Shown in pieces: positions 18,314-26,704 of a stretch of DNA of 64,000 nt (position 1 is its first letter; every line of letters starts with the position of its first letter). Origin of the DNA: an uncultured Gemmatimonadota bacterium (GTDB taxonomy: Bacteria; Gemmatimonadota; Gemmatimonadetes; Gemmatimonadales; Gemmatimonadaceae); NCBI GenBank assembly GCA_903910555.1, contig CAIVZZ010000010.1, forward strand, positions 1 to 64,000, given 5' to 3'. A program made the position numbers and the translations under genes. The notes beneath the pieces were generated by a model. That model saw nothing but the letters and a program-made list of their open reading frames with translations, made no database searches and was not told where the DNA came from.

Positions 18314-19380
18314 CACTTGGACTCCGGTGCGGGGGGCATAGACGAAGTAGGGTTGCGGCCTGCTGCGGCCGCAACGCGGCGTGCGACGAGTTTTGTGCCG
18401 CCCTGGTCGAGTACAACGGCGACGATCATCGCGCCGCCGATGATGATCCATTCGTAGTTCTGATCGAGATGCAGCGTCCGGATCGCCTGACGAATCAACA
18501 CGATCAGCATCGCGCCGAGCATCGCGCTGACGGCGCTCCCTTTTCCGCCGGTGAGGCTCGCGCCGCCGACAACCGCTGATGCTATCACGTAGAGCTCGTA
18601 GCCATTGGCGTCAGATGATGTTGCCGACCCGTAAAAACTTGCGCCGAGAAATGCCGCGGCGCCCGCAGTAAGTCCGGAGAGCACGAACACGCCGAGGCGG
18701 ATACGCTGCACGGGGAGCCCCGCAAAGCGGCTCGCTTCCGCGTTGCCGCCGACCGCGAAGATGTGCCGGCCCATCACGGTGCGCGTGAGATAAATGGATC
18801 CCAGCGTTCCAACGCCGAGCATCGCGAGCAAGGGAACCGGCGACAGCGTCGGATTCAGCCCGAGCGATGCTTTCGCGACGTGTGTGAGTGCCGGCGGAAC
18901 CAGAATGCTCTCGGCGTGGCTCGCGACAAACGCGATGCCGCGCACGATCCACATCGTGCCGAGCGTAATGATGAAGGGGTGGACTTGCAGTCCGACGACC
19001 ATCACGCCGTTTGCGATGCCGCACGCGAGGCTGACCACGATGCAGGTGCCGAGGCCGAGCGCGACTGTGAGCACAGGATCCAGCGGTCCGACGGCGCGGA
19101 GTACCATCGCCATGACGACGCCCGCCAACGCGTAGACCGCGCCGGCGGATAAATCGATGCCGCCGGAAATGATGACGATCGTCGCGCCGACGGCCATGAT
19201 CGCGAAGCCGCTCGCGTCGGTGGCCATCTGGAATAGCGTGTGGGCGTTCAGGAAATTGTTGACGTTGTTGCCGGTAGCGGGATCGACATGAGATCCGGCG
19301 GTGAGCGCCAGCCCAATGGCCGCGATGAGAATGACCAGCGAAAGGCCGGCTTGCGGCGAGCGGAGGAGGCGCGAGATCAC
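18313..19380 (-). CDS. Ribose-type sugar ABC transporter permease (leaderless GTG start)
   Basis: 355 residues, many hydrophobic segments, BPD_transp_2 fold; VIISGGIDLSAGAVYALAGVVMAM and GGASLTGGKGS are hallmarks of RbsC-like permeases. I place the start at the GTG at 19380. TATTCT sits exactly 6 nt before it, and an upstream ATG frame (from 19455) would read through a palindrome and add a non-hydrophobic tail. It is the first gene of the permease, binding protein, ATPase operon, divergent from the isomerase. The dense palindrome between them may be the operator. Confidence 0.85.
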   Translation of the reverse strand: MISRLLRSPQAGLSLVILIAAIGLALTAGSHVDPATGNNVNNFLNAHTLFQMATDASGFAIMAVGATIVIISGGIDLSAGAVYALAGVVMAMVLRAVGPLDPVLTVALGLGTCIVVSLACGIANGVMVVGLQVHPFIITLGTMWIVRGIAFVASHAESILVPPALTHVAKASLGLNPTLSPVPLLAMLGVGTLGSIYLTRTVMGRHIFAVGGNAEASRFAGLPVQRIRLGVFVLSGLTAGAAAFLGASFYGSATSSDANGYELYVIASAVVGGASLTGGKGSAVSAMLGAMLIVLIRQAIRTLHLDQNYEWIIIGGAMIVAVVLDQGGTKLVARRVAAAAGRNPTSSMPPAPESK

Positions 19381-19392
19381 GTCACAAGAATA
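19381..19392 (-). promoter_or_regulatory. Likely leaderless promoter -10 element of the sugar ABC operon
   Basis: On the minus strand TATTCT (19392-19387) is followed by six nucleotides and the GTG start at 19380. There is no Shine-Dalgarno sequence in between, so transcription would begin at or next to the start codon. The matching -35 region (about 19410-19415) falls inside the first GATGGGAGATCAG repeat, which suggests that a protein binding there would block the promoter. Confidence 0.6.
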
Positions 19393-19408
19393 CGAGTGAG
19401 AGGGGCGA

Positions 19409-19490
19409 GATGGGAGATCAGTCACCAGATGGGAGATCAGACTCGAGGGGCTCACCCCGTGTACTCGCCCCTCGAGTCTACCCTCCCATC
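19409..19490. repeat. Palindrome plus direct repeat between divergent sugar operons
   Basis: A perfect 13-bp inverted repeat, AGACTCGAGGGGC at 19439-19451 and its complement at 19467-19479, is flanked by GATGGGAG (19428-19435) and CTCCCATC (19483-19490). GATGGGAGATCAG also occurs twice in direct orientation, at 19409-19421 and 19428-19440. The set lies between the two leaderless promoters, so it could be a regulator binding array. It could equally be one of the dispersed intergenic palindromes of this genome. Confidence 0.85.
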
Positions 19491-19540
19491 TCGTGTCTGC
19501 TCTCTCATCTCCCGCACTTCCGTCGCTGAGGAACGGCTCG

Positions 19541-19552
19541 TATCGTCATTCC
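19541..19552 (+). promoter_or_regulatory. Likely leaderless promoter -10 element of the isomerase/ribulokinase operon
   Basis: TATCGT at 19541-19546 fits the TANNNT consensus, lies 6 nt before the ATG at 19553, and no ribosome binding site intervenes. It mirrors the promoter of the divergent permease gene. Confidence 0.5.
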
Positions 19553-21043
19553 ATGTCTCTCCATCAAATCCAATCCAAATCCGCCGCCAAAGCCGCGAAG
19601 TTGAAACGGGCGAAACCGGCCTCGCCGCGCGGCCCCCGTGAACGCCTCACTCTCGCGCTCCTCGTCGGCAGCCGCGGATTTTTCCCGGGACATCTCGCCA
19701 ACTCCGGCCGCGAGGAGATGACCGCGCGCCTCGAGAAAGCCGGCTACGACGTAATTGTTCTCGGCCCCGGTGACACGACCCACGGCGCAGTCCAAACTCG
19801 CGCCGACGCCAAGAAGTGCGCGGCATTGTTCAAAGCGAATCGCGACAAAATCGCCGGCGTGATCGTCACGCTCCCGAACTTCGGCGACGAAGCGGCGATC
19901 GGCGACACGCTGCGCCTGGCCGGACTCAACGTCCCCGTACTCGTCCACGCCTGGGGCGACGAGACGAAGAAGATGGGGATCGCGCACCGCCGCGACTCGT
20001 TCTGTGGCAAGATGTCGGCGTGCAACGTGCTCACGCAGTATGGAATCCCGTACTCACTGACATCGCTGCACACCGAACACCCCGCGTCGCCTGCATTCGC
20101 GCGAGATCTTGAGTGGTTCGCCGGTGTTTGTCGCGTCGTCCGCGGCCTTCGTACCGCGCGCATCGGCGCGATCGGCGCCCGGCCCGCCGCGTTCAAGACG
20201 GTCCGCTACAGCGAAAAAATTCTCGAGGCGAACGGAATCGCTGTCGAACCGATCGACCTATCGGAAATTCTTGGCCGTGTTGATCGCCTGAAAGACACCG
20301 ATGTGACGACCAAACGAAAACTCGAGCAGATGCTCGAGTACGTGCCAACCGACGGAATCCCCGACGCCGCACTGCTCAAAATGGCGAAACTCGGTGCCGT
20401 GATCGACGGCTGGATGGTCGAGGCCGACGTTACCATCAGCGCGGTGCAGTGCTGGACCTCGCTCGAAGAGTTCTTCGGCGTGGTGCCGTGCACGATCATG
20501 TCGATGATGAGCAACGAATTGCTGCCGAGCGCGTGCGAAGTCGATGTGTGCGGTACGGTCAGCATGTACGCACTCACGCTCGCCACCGAATCACCGAGCG
20601 CGCTGCTCGACTGGAACAACAACTACGGCGAAGACGAGAACAAGGCGGTCTGTTTCCACTGCAGCAATCTGCCGAAAGCGTTCTTCAACGACGTGAAGAT
20701 GGACTATCAGGAGATCATCGCGGGCACCGTAGGGAAGGAGAATACGTTCGGCACGATGGTTGGCCGGGTGAAAGCGGGCGCGATGAGTTTCGCGCGATTC
20801 TCAACCGACGATCGCACCGGACGAATTCGCGGCTACGTGGGCGAGGGAAAATTCACGAACGACCCGCTCACGACGTTCGGCGGCGCAGGCGTTGTCGAAA
20901 TTCCGCGACTGCAGGAACTGCTGCACCACATCTGCGCAAACGGATTCGAACATCACGTCGCGGGTACTTTCGGCTCGGCCGCCGACGCGGTGCATGAGGC
21001 GACGACGCGTTATCTCGGCTGGGACATTCTGCGCCATCGTTGA
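19553..21043 (+). CDS. L-fucose/L-arabinose isomerase-family protein
   Basis: 496 residues from the ATG at 19553. The sequence belongs to the FucI/AraA-like fold: GSRGFFPGHLANSGREEM at the start, MSACNVLTQYGIPYS, VRYSEKILEANGIAVEP, TISAVQCWTSLEEFFGVVPCTIMSMMSNELLPSACEVDVCG spanning the expected substrate and metal-site Glu and Asp residues, and GTFGSAADAVHEAT at the end. It probably interconverts an aldose and ketose in the cytoplasm with a divalent metal. The next gene is a ribulokinase, so L-arabinose to L-ribulose is the natural guess, making it a non-orthologous stand-in for AraA. A lysine-rich N-terminal stretch of about 40 residues is unusual. Confidence 0.83.
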   Translation: MSLHQIQSKSAAKAAKLKRAKPASPRGPRERLTLALLVGSRGFFPGHLANSGREEMTARLEKAGYDVIVLGPGDTTHGAVQTRADAKKCAALFKANRDKIAGVIVTLPNFGDEAAIGDTLRLAGLNVPVLVHAWGDETKKMGIAHRRDSFCGKMSACNVLTQYGIPYSLTSLHTEHPASPAFARDLEWFAGVCRVVRGLRTARIGAIGARPAAFKTVRYSEKILEANGIAVEPIDLSEILGRVDRLKDTDVTTKRKLEQMLEYVPTDGIPDAALLKMAKLGAVIDGWMVEADVTISAVQCWTSLEEFFGVVPCTIMSMMSNELLPSACEVDVCGTVSMYALTLATESPSALLDWNNNYGEDENKAVCFHCSNLPKAFFNDVKMDYQEIIAGTVGKENTFGTMVGRVKAGAMSFARFSTDDRTGRIRGYVGEGKFTNDPLTTFGGAGVVEIPRLQELLHHICANGFEHHVAGTFGSAADAVHEATTRYLGWDILRHR

Positions 21044-21056
21044 ACGAAAAATAGAA

Positions 21057-22625
21057 ATGGCAATCGTTGCTGGAGTAGACTTCGGGACGCAGAGCGTGCG
21101 CGTGTCGATCGTCGACAGCGGGCGCGGCTCGCTCGGCTGGGGCGTTTCCGAATATCCGGTGAAGCGCGATCAGCGCGATCCCGATTTTGCGACGCAGTCG
21201 CATGAAGCGCACATGAACGCGCTCGTCGCGGCGACGAAAACCGCACTCGAAGTTGCCAATGTCGCGGGGCAGGCCATCGAAGCGATTGCGCTCGATACCA
21301 CGGGCTCGACCGTGATCCCGGTCGGGAAGGGACTCGTTCCGCTCGATGACTACTACCTGTGGTGCGATCATCGGGCGCATGATGAGGCGGCGCTGATTAC
21401 GCGGGTTGCCCGCGCTCAATGTCTTGATGCCATCGAGGCGTGTGGTGGCGTCTACTCATCCGAGTGGGGCTTTGCGAAGCTGCTCCATTGGTTGCGGCAC
21501 AATCCCGACACGCGCGATTCCCTCGTCGCCGCGCTCGAGCACTGCGATATGGTCGCGGCGGTCCTCTGCGGTATTACGGATGCCGACGAAGTTCCGCGCA
21601 GCATTTGCGCGATGGGCCACAAATGGCTCTGGGACGGCGATCTGCCGTCAAAAGAATTCCTCGCGAAAGTCGACCCGCTGCTCGCGAATGCTCGCGACGC
21701 ATTGCGCGGCAGATATCTGACATCGGAACGCATCGCCGGAACGCTGTCCGCGGAGTGGGCGAAGAAGCTCGGACTGCGCGAGGGGATTCCGATTCCTGTT
21801 GGCGCGTTCGACGCGCACTGGGACGCGATCGGTGCCGGCATCGCAGAGGGTGATGTCGTGAACGTCGTCGGCACCGCGACGTGCATCATGGCAATCGCAA
21901 AGGAAGCCGGTCGTATCCCCGGCCTGTGCGGCGTAGTGAAGGGGTCGATCCATCCCGATTACGTTGGCATCGAAGCCGGTCTCTCCGCGACCGGATATCT
22001 GTTCGAGGCGCTCGCCGCGCGAAGCGGGCAGAGTGTCGCCGAGCTGTCGAAAGGGATGGAGAGCTTCCGCGCGGGCCAGACGGGGCTTCTCCATGTCTCG
22101 TGGGACAATGGCGATCGCACGGTCCTCGTGAATCCCAATCTCGGCGGCGTCACGCTCGGGTGGAATCTCAATCACACCGCGCAAGATCATCTGTTCGCGG
22201 CGATCGAAGGCACTGCGTTTCACACGCGCGTGATTCTCGAACGCATGGCCGAGTACGGTGTGCCGATCAAGCGCGTCATCCACGGCGGCGGCATTCCGCA
22301 GAAAAACGAAATACTGAACCAGGTTTACGCGAATGTGCTCGGCGTGCCTGTGCTGGTGCCGGAGCGTTCGATCACAAGTTTGGGTTCGGCGATTTTCGCG
22401 TTTCTCGCGGCGGGAACGTTCAAGACGATCGAGGAGGCGCAGAAGGCGCTGTGCCCGCCGTACCGCACAGTAGCGCCGGATCCCGCGGTGAAGGCGCGAT
22501 ACGACAGGCTATTCGCGCACTGGCGATCGCTTTACTTCTCGCTTGGCGCGCCTGGATCAGATCCGGTTGCGATTGGAAACATTCTTCCGGAACTGCGCGC
22601 CATTGCGGCTGAGGCGCGACGGTAA
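21057..22625 (+). CDS. araB: Ribulokinase (FGGY-family carbohydrate kinase)
   Basis: 522 residues from the ATG at 21057; an earlier in-frame start would overlap the isomerase by over 150 bp. FGGY features: VDFGTQSVRVSIVD (phosphate 1), LDTTGSTVIPV, YYLWCDHRAHDEA, GAFDAHWDAIGAG with the catalytic Asp, and the adenosine loop HGGGIPQKNEILNQVYANVLGVPV. The WCDHRA motif and overall pattern fit ribulokinases better than xylulokinases. It phosphorylates L-ribulose with ATP. It starts 13 bp after the isomerase stop and makes the substrate of AraD, encoded on the opposite strand. Confidence 0.9.
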   Translation: MAIVAGVDFGTQSVRVSIVDSGRGSLGWGVSEYPVKRDQRDPDFATQSHEAHMNALVAATKTALEVANVAGQAIEAIALDTTGSTVIPVGKGLVPLDDYYLWCDHRAHDEAALITRVARAQCLDAIEACGGVYSSEWGFAKLLHWLRHNPDTRDSLVAALEHCDMVAAVLCGITDADEVPRSICAMGHKWLWDGDLPSKEFLAKVDPLLANARDALRGRYLTSERIAGTLSAEWAKKLGLREGIPIPVGAFDAHWDAIGAGIAEGDVVNVVGTATCIMAIAKEAGRIPGLCGVVKGSIHPDYVGIEAGLSATGYLFEALAARSGQSVAELSKGMESFRAGQTGLLHVSWDNGDRTVLVNPNLGGVTLGWNLNHTAQDHLFAAIEGTAFHTRVILERMAEYGVPIKRVIHGGGIPQKNEILNQVYANVLGVPVLVPERSITSLGSAIFAFLAAGTFKTIEEAQKALCPPYRTVAPDPAVKARYDRLFAHWRSLYFSLGAPGSDPVAIGNILPELRAIAAEARR

Positions 22626-22688
22626 GTCTCAAAATAATTTCCCACGGATTTCGCAGAATTCGCGGATCAAACAACAAAACCTCGGGGG

Positions 22689-22715
22689 AACAGCAACGGC
22701 CACGCAGTTGCTGTT
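22689..22715. terminator. Bidirectional terminator-like hairpin between araB and araD
   Basis: AACAGCAAC at 22689-22697 pairs perfectly with GTTGCTGTT at 22707-22715, with a 9-nt loop. It lies between convergent genes and touches the araD stop codon. There is no long T tract on either side, so termination strength is uncertain. The gap upstream (22626-22688) contains CCACGGATTTCGCAGAATTCGCGGAT-like wording, a loose palindrome. Confidence 0.6.
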
Positions 22716-23403
22716 ATTTCTGCCCGTACGTCGCCTTCGCCCCGTGCTTTCGCAGGAAATGCTTGTCGAGCAGCGCATCGCTGATCTGCTCCCCACCCGG
22801 ATCGAGCGTGAGCGCGTGATACGCCATGCGCGCGACTTCCTCAAGAATATCCGCGGTCTCAACCGCAGCGCTCACCGTCGGGCCCCACACGAAGCTCGCG
22901 TGGCTTGCCACTAGAACAGCCGGGATCTCCATCGGATTGAGATCGTGGAATCGCCGCACGATCGCGAGCCCGGTATTCCGTTCGTACTGTGACGCGATCT
23001 CTTCATCGGTGAGCGTCTCGGTCAGCGGCACCGCGCCGTGGAAATAATCTGCGTGCGTCGTGCCGAGGCAGGGAATCTCGTGGAGCGACTGCGCCCACGC
23101 GGTGGCGAAGTGCGAGTGGGTGTGCACCACGCCGCCGATGTCCCTGAACGCGCGGTACAGCTCGATGTGCGTTGCGAGATCCGATGACGGGCGCAGCGTT
23201 CCTTCGACGATCTTGCCGTCGAGATCCGTGATGACCATGTCACTCGCGGTCATCGCGTGGTACGGCACGCCGCTCGGCTTGATGACCACGTGACCCGTCG
23301 CGCGATCGATCGCGCTCGCATTTCCGAACGTGTGCTTCGCCAGCCCGCGCCGCGAAAGCTCGACGTTGGCGGTTAAGACTTCGTCGCGAAGGTCGAGATG
23401 CAT
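22714..23403 (-). CDS. araD: L-ribulose-5-phosphate 4-epimerase
   Basis: 229 residues, full length for AraD. The class II aldolase/adducin fold shows KHTFGNASAIDR, VIKPSGVPY, GTLRPSSDLATHIELYRAF, the zinc pair in VVHTHSHFATAWAQ and a further His in HADYFHGAVPLTETL. It converts L-ribulose 5-phosphate to D-xylulose 5-phosphate, which enters the pentose phosphate pathway; the transaldolase gene is at 33687. It is read from the opposite strand to araB, in one operon with the upstream exported hydrolase-like gene (8-bp gap). The split orientation suggests it could be regulated apart from the isomerase and kinase. Confidence 0.93.
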   Translation of the reverse strand: MHLDLRDEVLTANVELSRRGLAKHTFGNASAIDRATGHVVIKPSGVPYHAMTASDMVITDLDGKIVEGTLRPSSDLATHIELYRAFRDIGGVVHTHSHFATAWAQSLHEIPCLGTTHADYFHGAVPLTETLTDEEIASQYERNTGLAIVRRFHDLNPMEIPAVLVASHASFVWGPTVSAAVETADILEEVARMAYHALTLDPGGEQISDALLDKHFLRKHGAKATYGQK

Positions 23404-23411
23404 ATGGTCTT

Positions 23412-25196
23412 TTAGATCCCCGCGCGCTCGCGCGCTTTCTTGATCACCGCCGCAGCCGTCTCACGCTGCTTGTCGAACGTGTCATCGACAAACTGGAGCG
23501 TTGGAATTGAACCCGCATTCAGCTGAAGCGTCTCGTTGTTGAATCGCCCGAATCCCGACTCGTGCACACCCGAACTTCCGCGACCCGGCGCGGGCGTGCT
23601 CAGATGCGAGAAGAACTTTGCGTGCCGCTGGATATAGTCGCGTGAATATTTGCCGCCACCGCCTGAGTGATACAGCGGAATGAACTCGAGCATCGCGTCG
23701 TAATGCATCTCGCCGCAGCAGAGCACCTGCGGATGTTTCGTATGGAGTTCCGTCACCATCTGCTTCATCCCTGCGTGCATGTCGGCTTTGGTGTCGTTGA
23801 TATGGCCGCCGGCAATATCGAGGAAGTACGCGTCGACTCCGTACTTCGTGATCATCTCGTCAATGCGTCCCTGCAAATGATTGCGCCATGACGGCACGCC
23901 GAGGTTCATGTAGCCGAGCCACCCTTCCTGGTGGCGATCGTTGTCCCAGTCGACCCAGTTGAGATCGACTTCATCTCCGTCGACTTTGTGCGTGACGGCG
24001 TCGGCGATGCGCGCCCAGCCCGGCTGTTTCTTGTTCGCGGTGTTCATGCCGAACATCGGCATCATGTGAAAGCCCATCTTCTGCCCTTCGGTGATCAGCG
24101 TGCGGAAGCCCGCGTCGCCGCCCATGCGATCGTTCACTTTGTAGTTCGGATAGTCCCAGTAGTAGCGGCCGTCCCACGATGACATGAACGCGAGTACGCG
24201 TTTGCCCGGGATCTGCGTGTTCACCCAGCGCAGAATCTCGAGCTGCTTGGCGTAATCGTTGAAGATGTAGCCCGTGTAGTGCTGGCCATGCAGCGTCAGC
24301 ACGAGCGCCGTCTCATGCAGCCATGCCGGAACGTCGGGGCGCGTCGCGAAATCGGGGAAGTGATACGCCGTGCGGATGTGCTCGTAGTGCGGCGCGTATG
24401 CGGCTTCAGCGGTCTTCGTGCGCGCGAGGCGCCACGTGGGTACGCGAATCTTTTTCTGGTCGAGCCATCCCTCGCCTTCGTGAATCAGCTCGGCTTTGTA
24501 TCCGTTTTCGCCGGGCGCGAGATAAATACGCTTCGTGCGGACTCTGTCGTCGAGCGACGACATCGTGAAATACGCGTCGTCTGCGCTCTGAATCACTGCC
24601 ACGGGCGTCGTGAGTCCGCCCGCGAGCATGAGATCGCCGCCGCCGAACGGATAGCCGAGCAGCATCTCGTTGTCGCGCACATCGGCAAAATCGCCGCCTG
24701 AGCTGGAAAGTTTTCCGCGCGGGATTCCACGAACGATCGACGTCACGGTTTTGATCGGCTGATCCATGGACGCCGTGATGTCGATATCCACGCCGTCCGC
24801 GGTTTTCTTCAGCGTCGCGACGAGCGTTCCGTCGTGTTTCTCCTGGCCGCCGGCCCAGGTGAAGCCTTTGCAGCTGATGCGCATCCCGGCCGGCGTCACT
24901 GTCGCTTCCATGCCGTGCGGATCCATCGCGTACGCGTTGTCGCGGCCGAAGACGATGAAGCCGAACCGGAGATTATCGAAAGCAACCGACGGCTCCGGAA
25001 AATCGAAGCTGAACTTATTGAATCCGCGGCCGCGCGGCGGCACGAACACTTCGCTCGTAGACGACAGCGGAAGTATCTCGGCGCGAGGGAGCTCAGCCGG
25101 TGCCGCGGCGCCCGCGGCGTTCGTCGCGAGGACAGATCCAGCGCTCGCGGCGCCTACGATTTTCATCCAGTCGCGTCGGGAAAGGTCGTCAGTCAT
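23412..25196 (-). CDS. Tat-exported TIM-barrel glycoside-hydrolase-like protein
   Basis: 594 residues from the ATG at 25196, chosen because it places the Tat motif LSRRDWMKIVG at the very start; a longer frame starts at 25232. An N-terminal beta-rich domain (about 60-260) is followed by a barrel-like region with VLAFMSSWDGRYYWDYP, DLNWVDWDN, GVDAYFLDIAGG and VLCCGEMHYDA. The Asp and Glu in those strands are candidate catalytic residues, as in GH families that use aspartate or glutamate on barrel strands. I do not recognise the family with certainty. Its place ahead of araD suggests release of arabinose-type sugars in the periplasm (inference). Confidence 0.65.
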   Translation of the reverse strand: MTDDLSRRDWMKIVGAASAGSVLATNAAGAAAPAELPRAEILPLSSTSEVFVPPRGRGFNKFSFDFPEPSVAFDNLRFGFIVFGRDNAYAMDPHGMEATVTPAGMRISCKGFTWAGGQEKHDGTLVATLKKTADGVDIDITASMDQPIKTVTSIVRGIPRGKLSSSGGDFADVRDNEMLLGYPFGGGDLMLAGGLTTPVAVIQSADDAYFTMSSLDDRVRTKRIYLAPGENGYKAELIHEGEGWLDQKKIRVPTWRLARTKTAEAAYAPHYEHIRTAYHFPDFATRPDVPAWLHETALVLTLHGQHYTGYIFNDYAKQLEILRWVNTQIPGKRVLAFMSSWDGRYYWDYPNYKVNDRMGGDAGFRTLITEGQKMGFHMMPMFGMNTANKKQPGWARIADAVTHKVDGDEVDLNWVDWDNDRHQEGWLGYMNLGVPSWRNHLQGRIDEMITKYGVDAYFLDIAGGHINDTKADMHAGMKQMVTELHTKHPQVLCCGEMHYDAMLEFIPLYHSGGGGKYSRDYIQRHAKFFSHLSTPAPGRGSSGVHESGFGRFNNETLQLNAGSIPTLQFVDDTFDKQRETAAAVIKKARERAGI

Positions 25197-25297
25197 TGAT
25201 GCGTGTTGGGTCGGCCGTGAGCTTGCGTGCATCCTGCCTATGCGGAGGTGCAGTTACATGAATACCTTACAGCGTCACCTTCATTGAGGCCACCCGC

Positions 25298-25990
25298 ATG
25301 ACCGCCGACGAGCAGAATCCCAGCCGCCGCAAGTTCATCGCCAACGTCGCCGGAAGTGCATCGGCGCTCGCCGCGGTGGGATTCAGTGCGGGTGAGCTCC
25401 TTGCACAGGGTACGCCCGCCGCGCCGCAGGGTTCGTGGGACATGTCGTGGGTGGACCGTCTCGCGCGAGCGAAGCACAAGATGGTGTTCGACGCGCCGTG
25501 GATGGCAGAGGGCATGGCGCTCAGCAACGCGGTCACGTGGCTCAACGGCTACAGTGAGGTTTACAAGACGACGGACGCGGAGATGGGCGCCGTGCTGGTG
25601 TTCCGTCACAAGGGACTGCCGCTCATTCTCAACGACGAAATGTGGTCGTTACTGACATACGGCGAAGACGAAAAGATCACCGATCCTGCCACGGGTGCCA
25701 CAACCAAACGGAATCCGTTCTTGAAGGCCGCGGGCGGTCGCGGCGGGGTCTCGCTCTTTCCCAACGGCGACGTCGAGTCGCTGATCGCGCGCGGTGCAAC
25801 GGTGATTGCGTGCAATCAGGCGCTGATGCGGCATGTGGGTCCGCTCGCGAAGGCTGCGAATATCTCGCGCGACGAGGCGCAGCAGAAACTCATTGCGTCG
25901 GTCGTGCCAGGGGTGATCAGGATGCCGTCGGGCGTGTTTGCGACTTCGCGGGCCGAAGAAGCGGGGTGTCAGTTCCTGCGGTCGAGTTGA
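25298..25990 (+). CDS. Tat-signal DsrE-like protein of unknown function
   Basis: 230 residues. Tat motif SRRKFIANVAG at 9-19 with a hydrophobic run and the likely cleavage site around LLAQG. The mature part has NAVTWLNGYSEVYKTTDAEMGAVLVFRHKGLPLILNDEMW, a CNQALM segment and a conserved end VPGVIRMPSGVFATSRAEEAGCQFL. That layout resembles exported proteins loosely related to DsrE (sulfur relay), but the two cysteines do not prove a sulfur function. A GAGG sequence lies upstream of the ATG at 25298. It appears to be transcribed alone, divergent from the hydrolase-like gene. Confidence 0.65.
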   Translation: MTADEQNPSRRKFIANVAGSASALAAVGFSAGELLAQGTPAAPQGSWDMSWVDRLARAKHKMVFDAPWMAEGMALSNAVTWLNGYSEVYKTTDAEMGAVLVFRHKGLPLILNDEMWSLLTYGEDEKITDPATGATTKRNPFLKAAGGRGGVSLFPNGDVESLIARGATVIACNQALMRHVGPLAKAANISRDEAQQKLIASVVPGVIRMPSGVFATSRAEEAGCQFLRSS

Positions 25991-26057
25991 GTTTTGAACG
26001 GCGACTGATGTTTTCAGACGCTAGACCTAAAGATTCTAGACGCTTGATCGAGCTCTG

Positions 26058-26657
26058 ATGAAGAAATACGATCGCGAATACTTCGATCGGTGGTATCGCG
26101 ATCCGAAGAATCGAGTGGCGACGGCGGAATCGGTTGCGCGCAAAGTGCATCTTGTTGTGTCGATCGCGGAATCGCTGCTGCTGCGCCGCGTGCGCTCCGT
26201 GCTCGACATTGGCTGCGGTGAGGGGAGCTGGCGGGCGCCGCTGAGAAAACTGCGGCCGGGGATTCGATACGCGGGCGTGGATTCGAGCGAGTACGTGATT
26301 TCGCGCTACGGGAAGCGCCGCGGAATTCGTCTCGGGACGTTCGGTGGACTCGGTGAGATCGAGAGCAAGCTCCGTGGGCCGTTCGATGTGATCGTCTGCT
26401 GCGATATGCTGCAGTACATCCCGGCCGGCGAACTGCGAGCGGGACTCAAGTCGGTCGCCGCACTGCTCGGCGGCGTGGCGTATCTCGAGGCGTACACAAG
26501 CGGCGATTCTATCGAAGGCGACAAGCGCGCGTGGCATCATCGGACAGCCGCGGAGTATCGGCGCGCGTTTGGCGGCGCGGGGCTGACCTCGGTCGGAATG
26601 CATTGCTGGGTCGGGGGCGAGCTCAAGCCCACTACCGCGGAGTTAGAGCGCGCTTGA
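26058..26657 (+). CDS. Class I SAM-dependent methyltransferase
   Basis: 199 residues. Motif I VLDIGCGEGSW, motif II YAGVDSSEYV and the post-II stretch FDVIVCCDMLQYIPAGEL indicate a Rossmann-like methyltransferase of the Methyltransf_11/25 type. The substrate is unknown. The N-terminal YDREYFDRWYRDPKNRV is shared with many small bacterial methyltransferases. It lies 41 bp ahead of the ArsR-methyltransferase/ahcY pair, so three genes of methyl-transfer metabolism are adjacent. The upstream spacer holds AGACGCT twice around a TCTAGA. Confidence 0.82.
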   Translation: MKKYDREYFDRWYRDPKNRVATAESVARKVHLVVSIAESLLLRRVRSVLDIGCGEGSWRAPLRKLRPGIRYAGVDSSEYVISRYGKRRGIRLGTFGGLGEIESKLRGPFDVIVCCDMLQYIPAGELRAGLKSVAALLGGVAYLEAYTSGDSIEGDKRAWHHRTAAEYRRAFGGAGLTSVGMHCWVGGELKPTTAELERA

Positions 26658-26680
26658 CATTAGGGTCGAGCTAGATAACC

Positions 26681-26704
26681 TTTCATCCGGATCAACGGAT
26701 GAAA
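26681..26704. promoter_or_regulatory. Palindromic operator candidate over the start of the ArsR-methyltransferase gene
   Basis: A perfect 9-bp inverted repeat, TTTCATCCG and CGGATGAAA, separated by GATCAA. The right half contains the ATG start codon (26699-26701). ArsR-family proteins bind palindromes of this size near their own promoters, and upstream TAGATA at about 26672 could be the -10. Autoregulation in response to S-adenosylhomocysteine, as known for SahR-type ArsR proteins, is the natural hypothesis. Confidence 0.6.
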
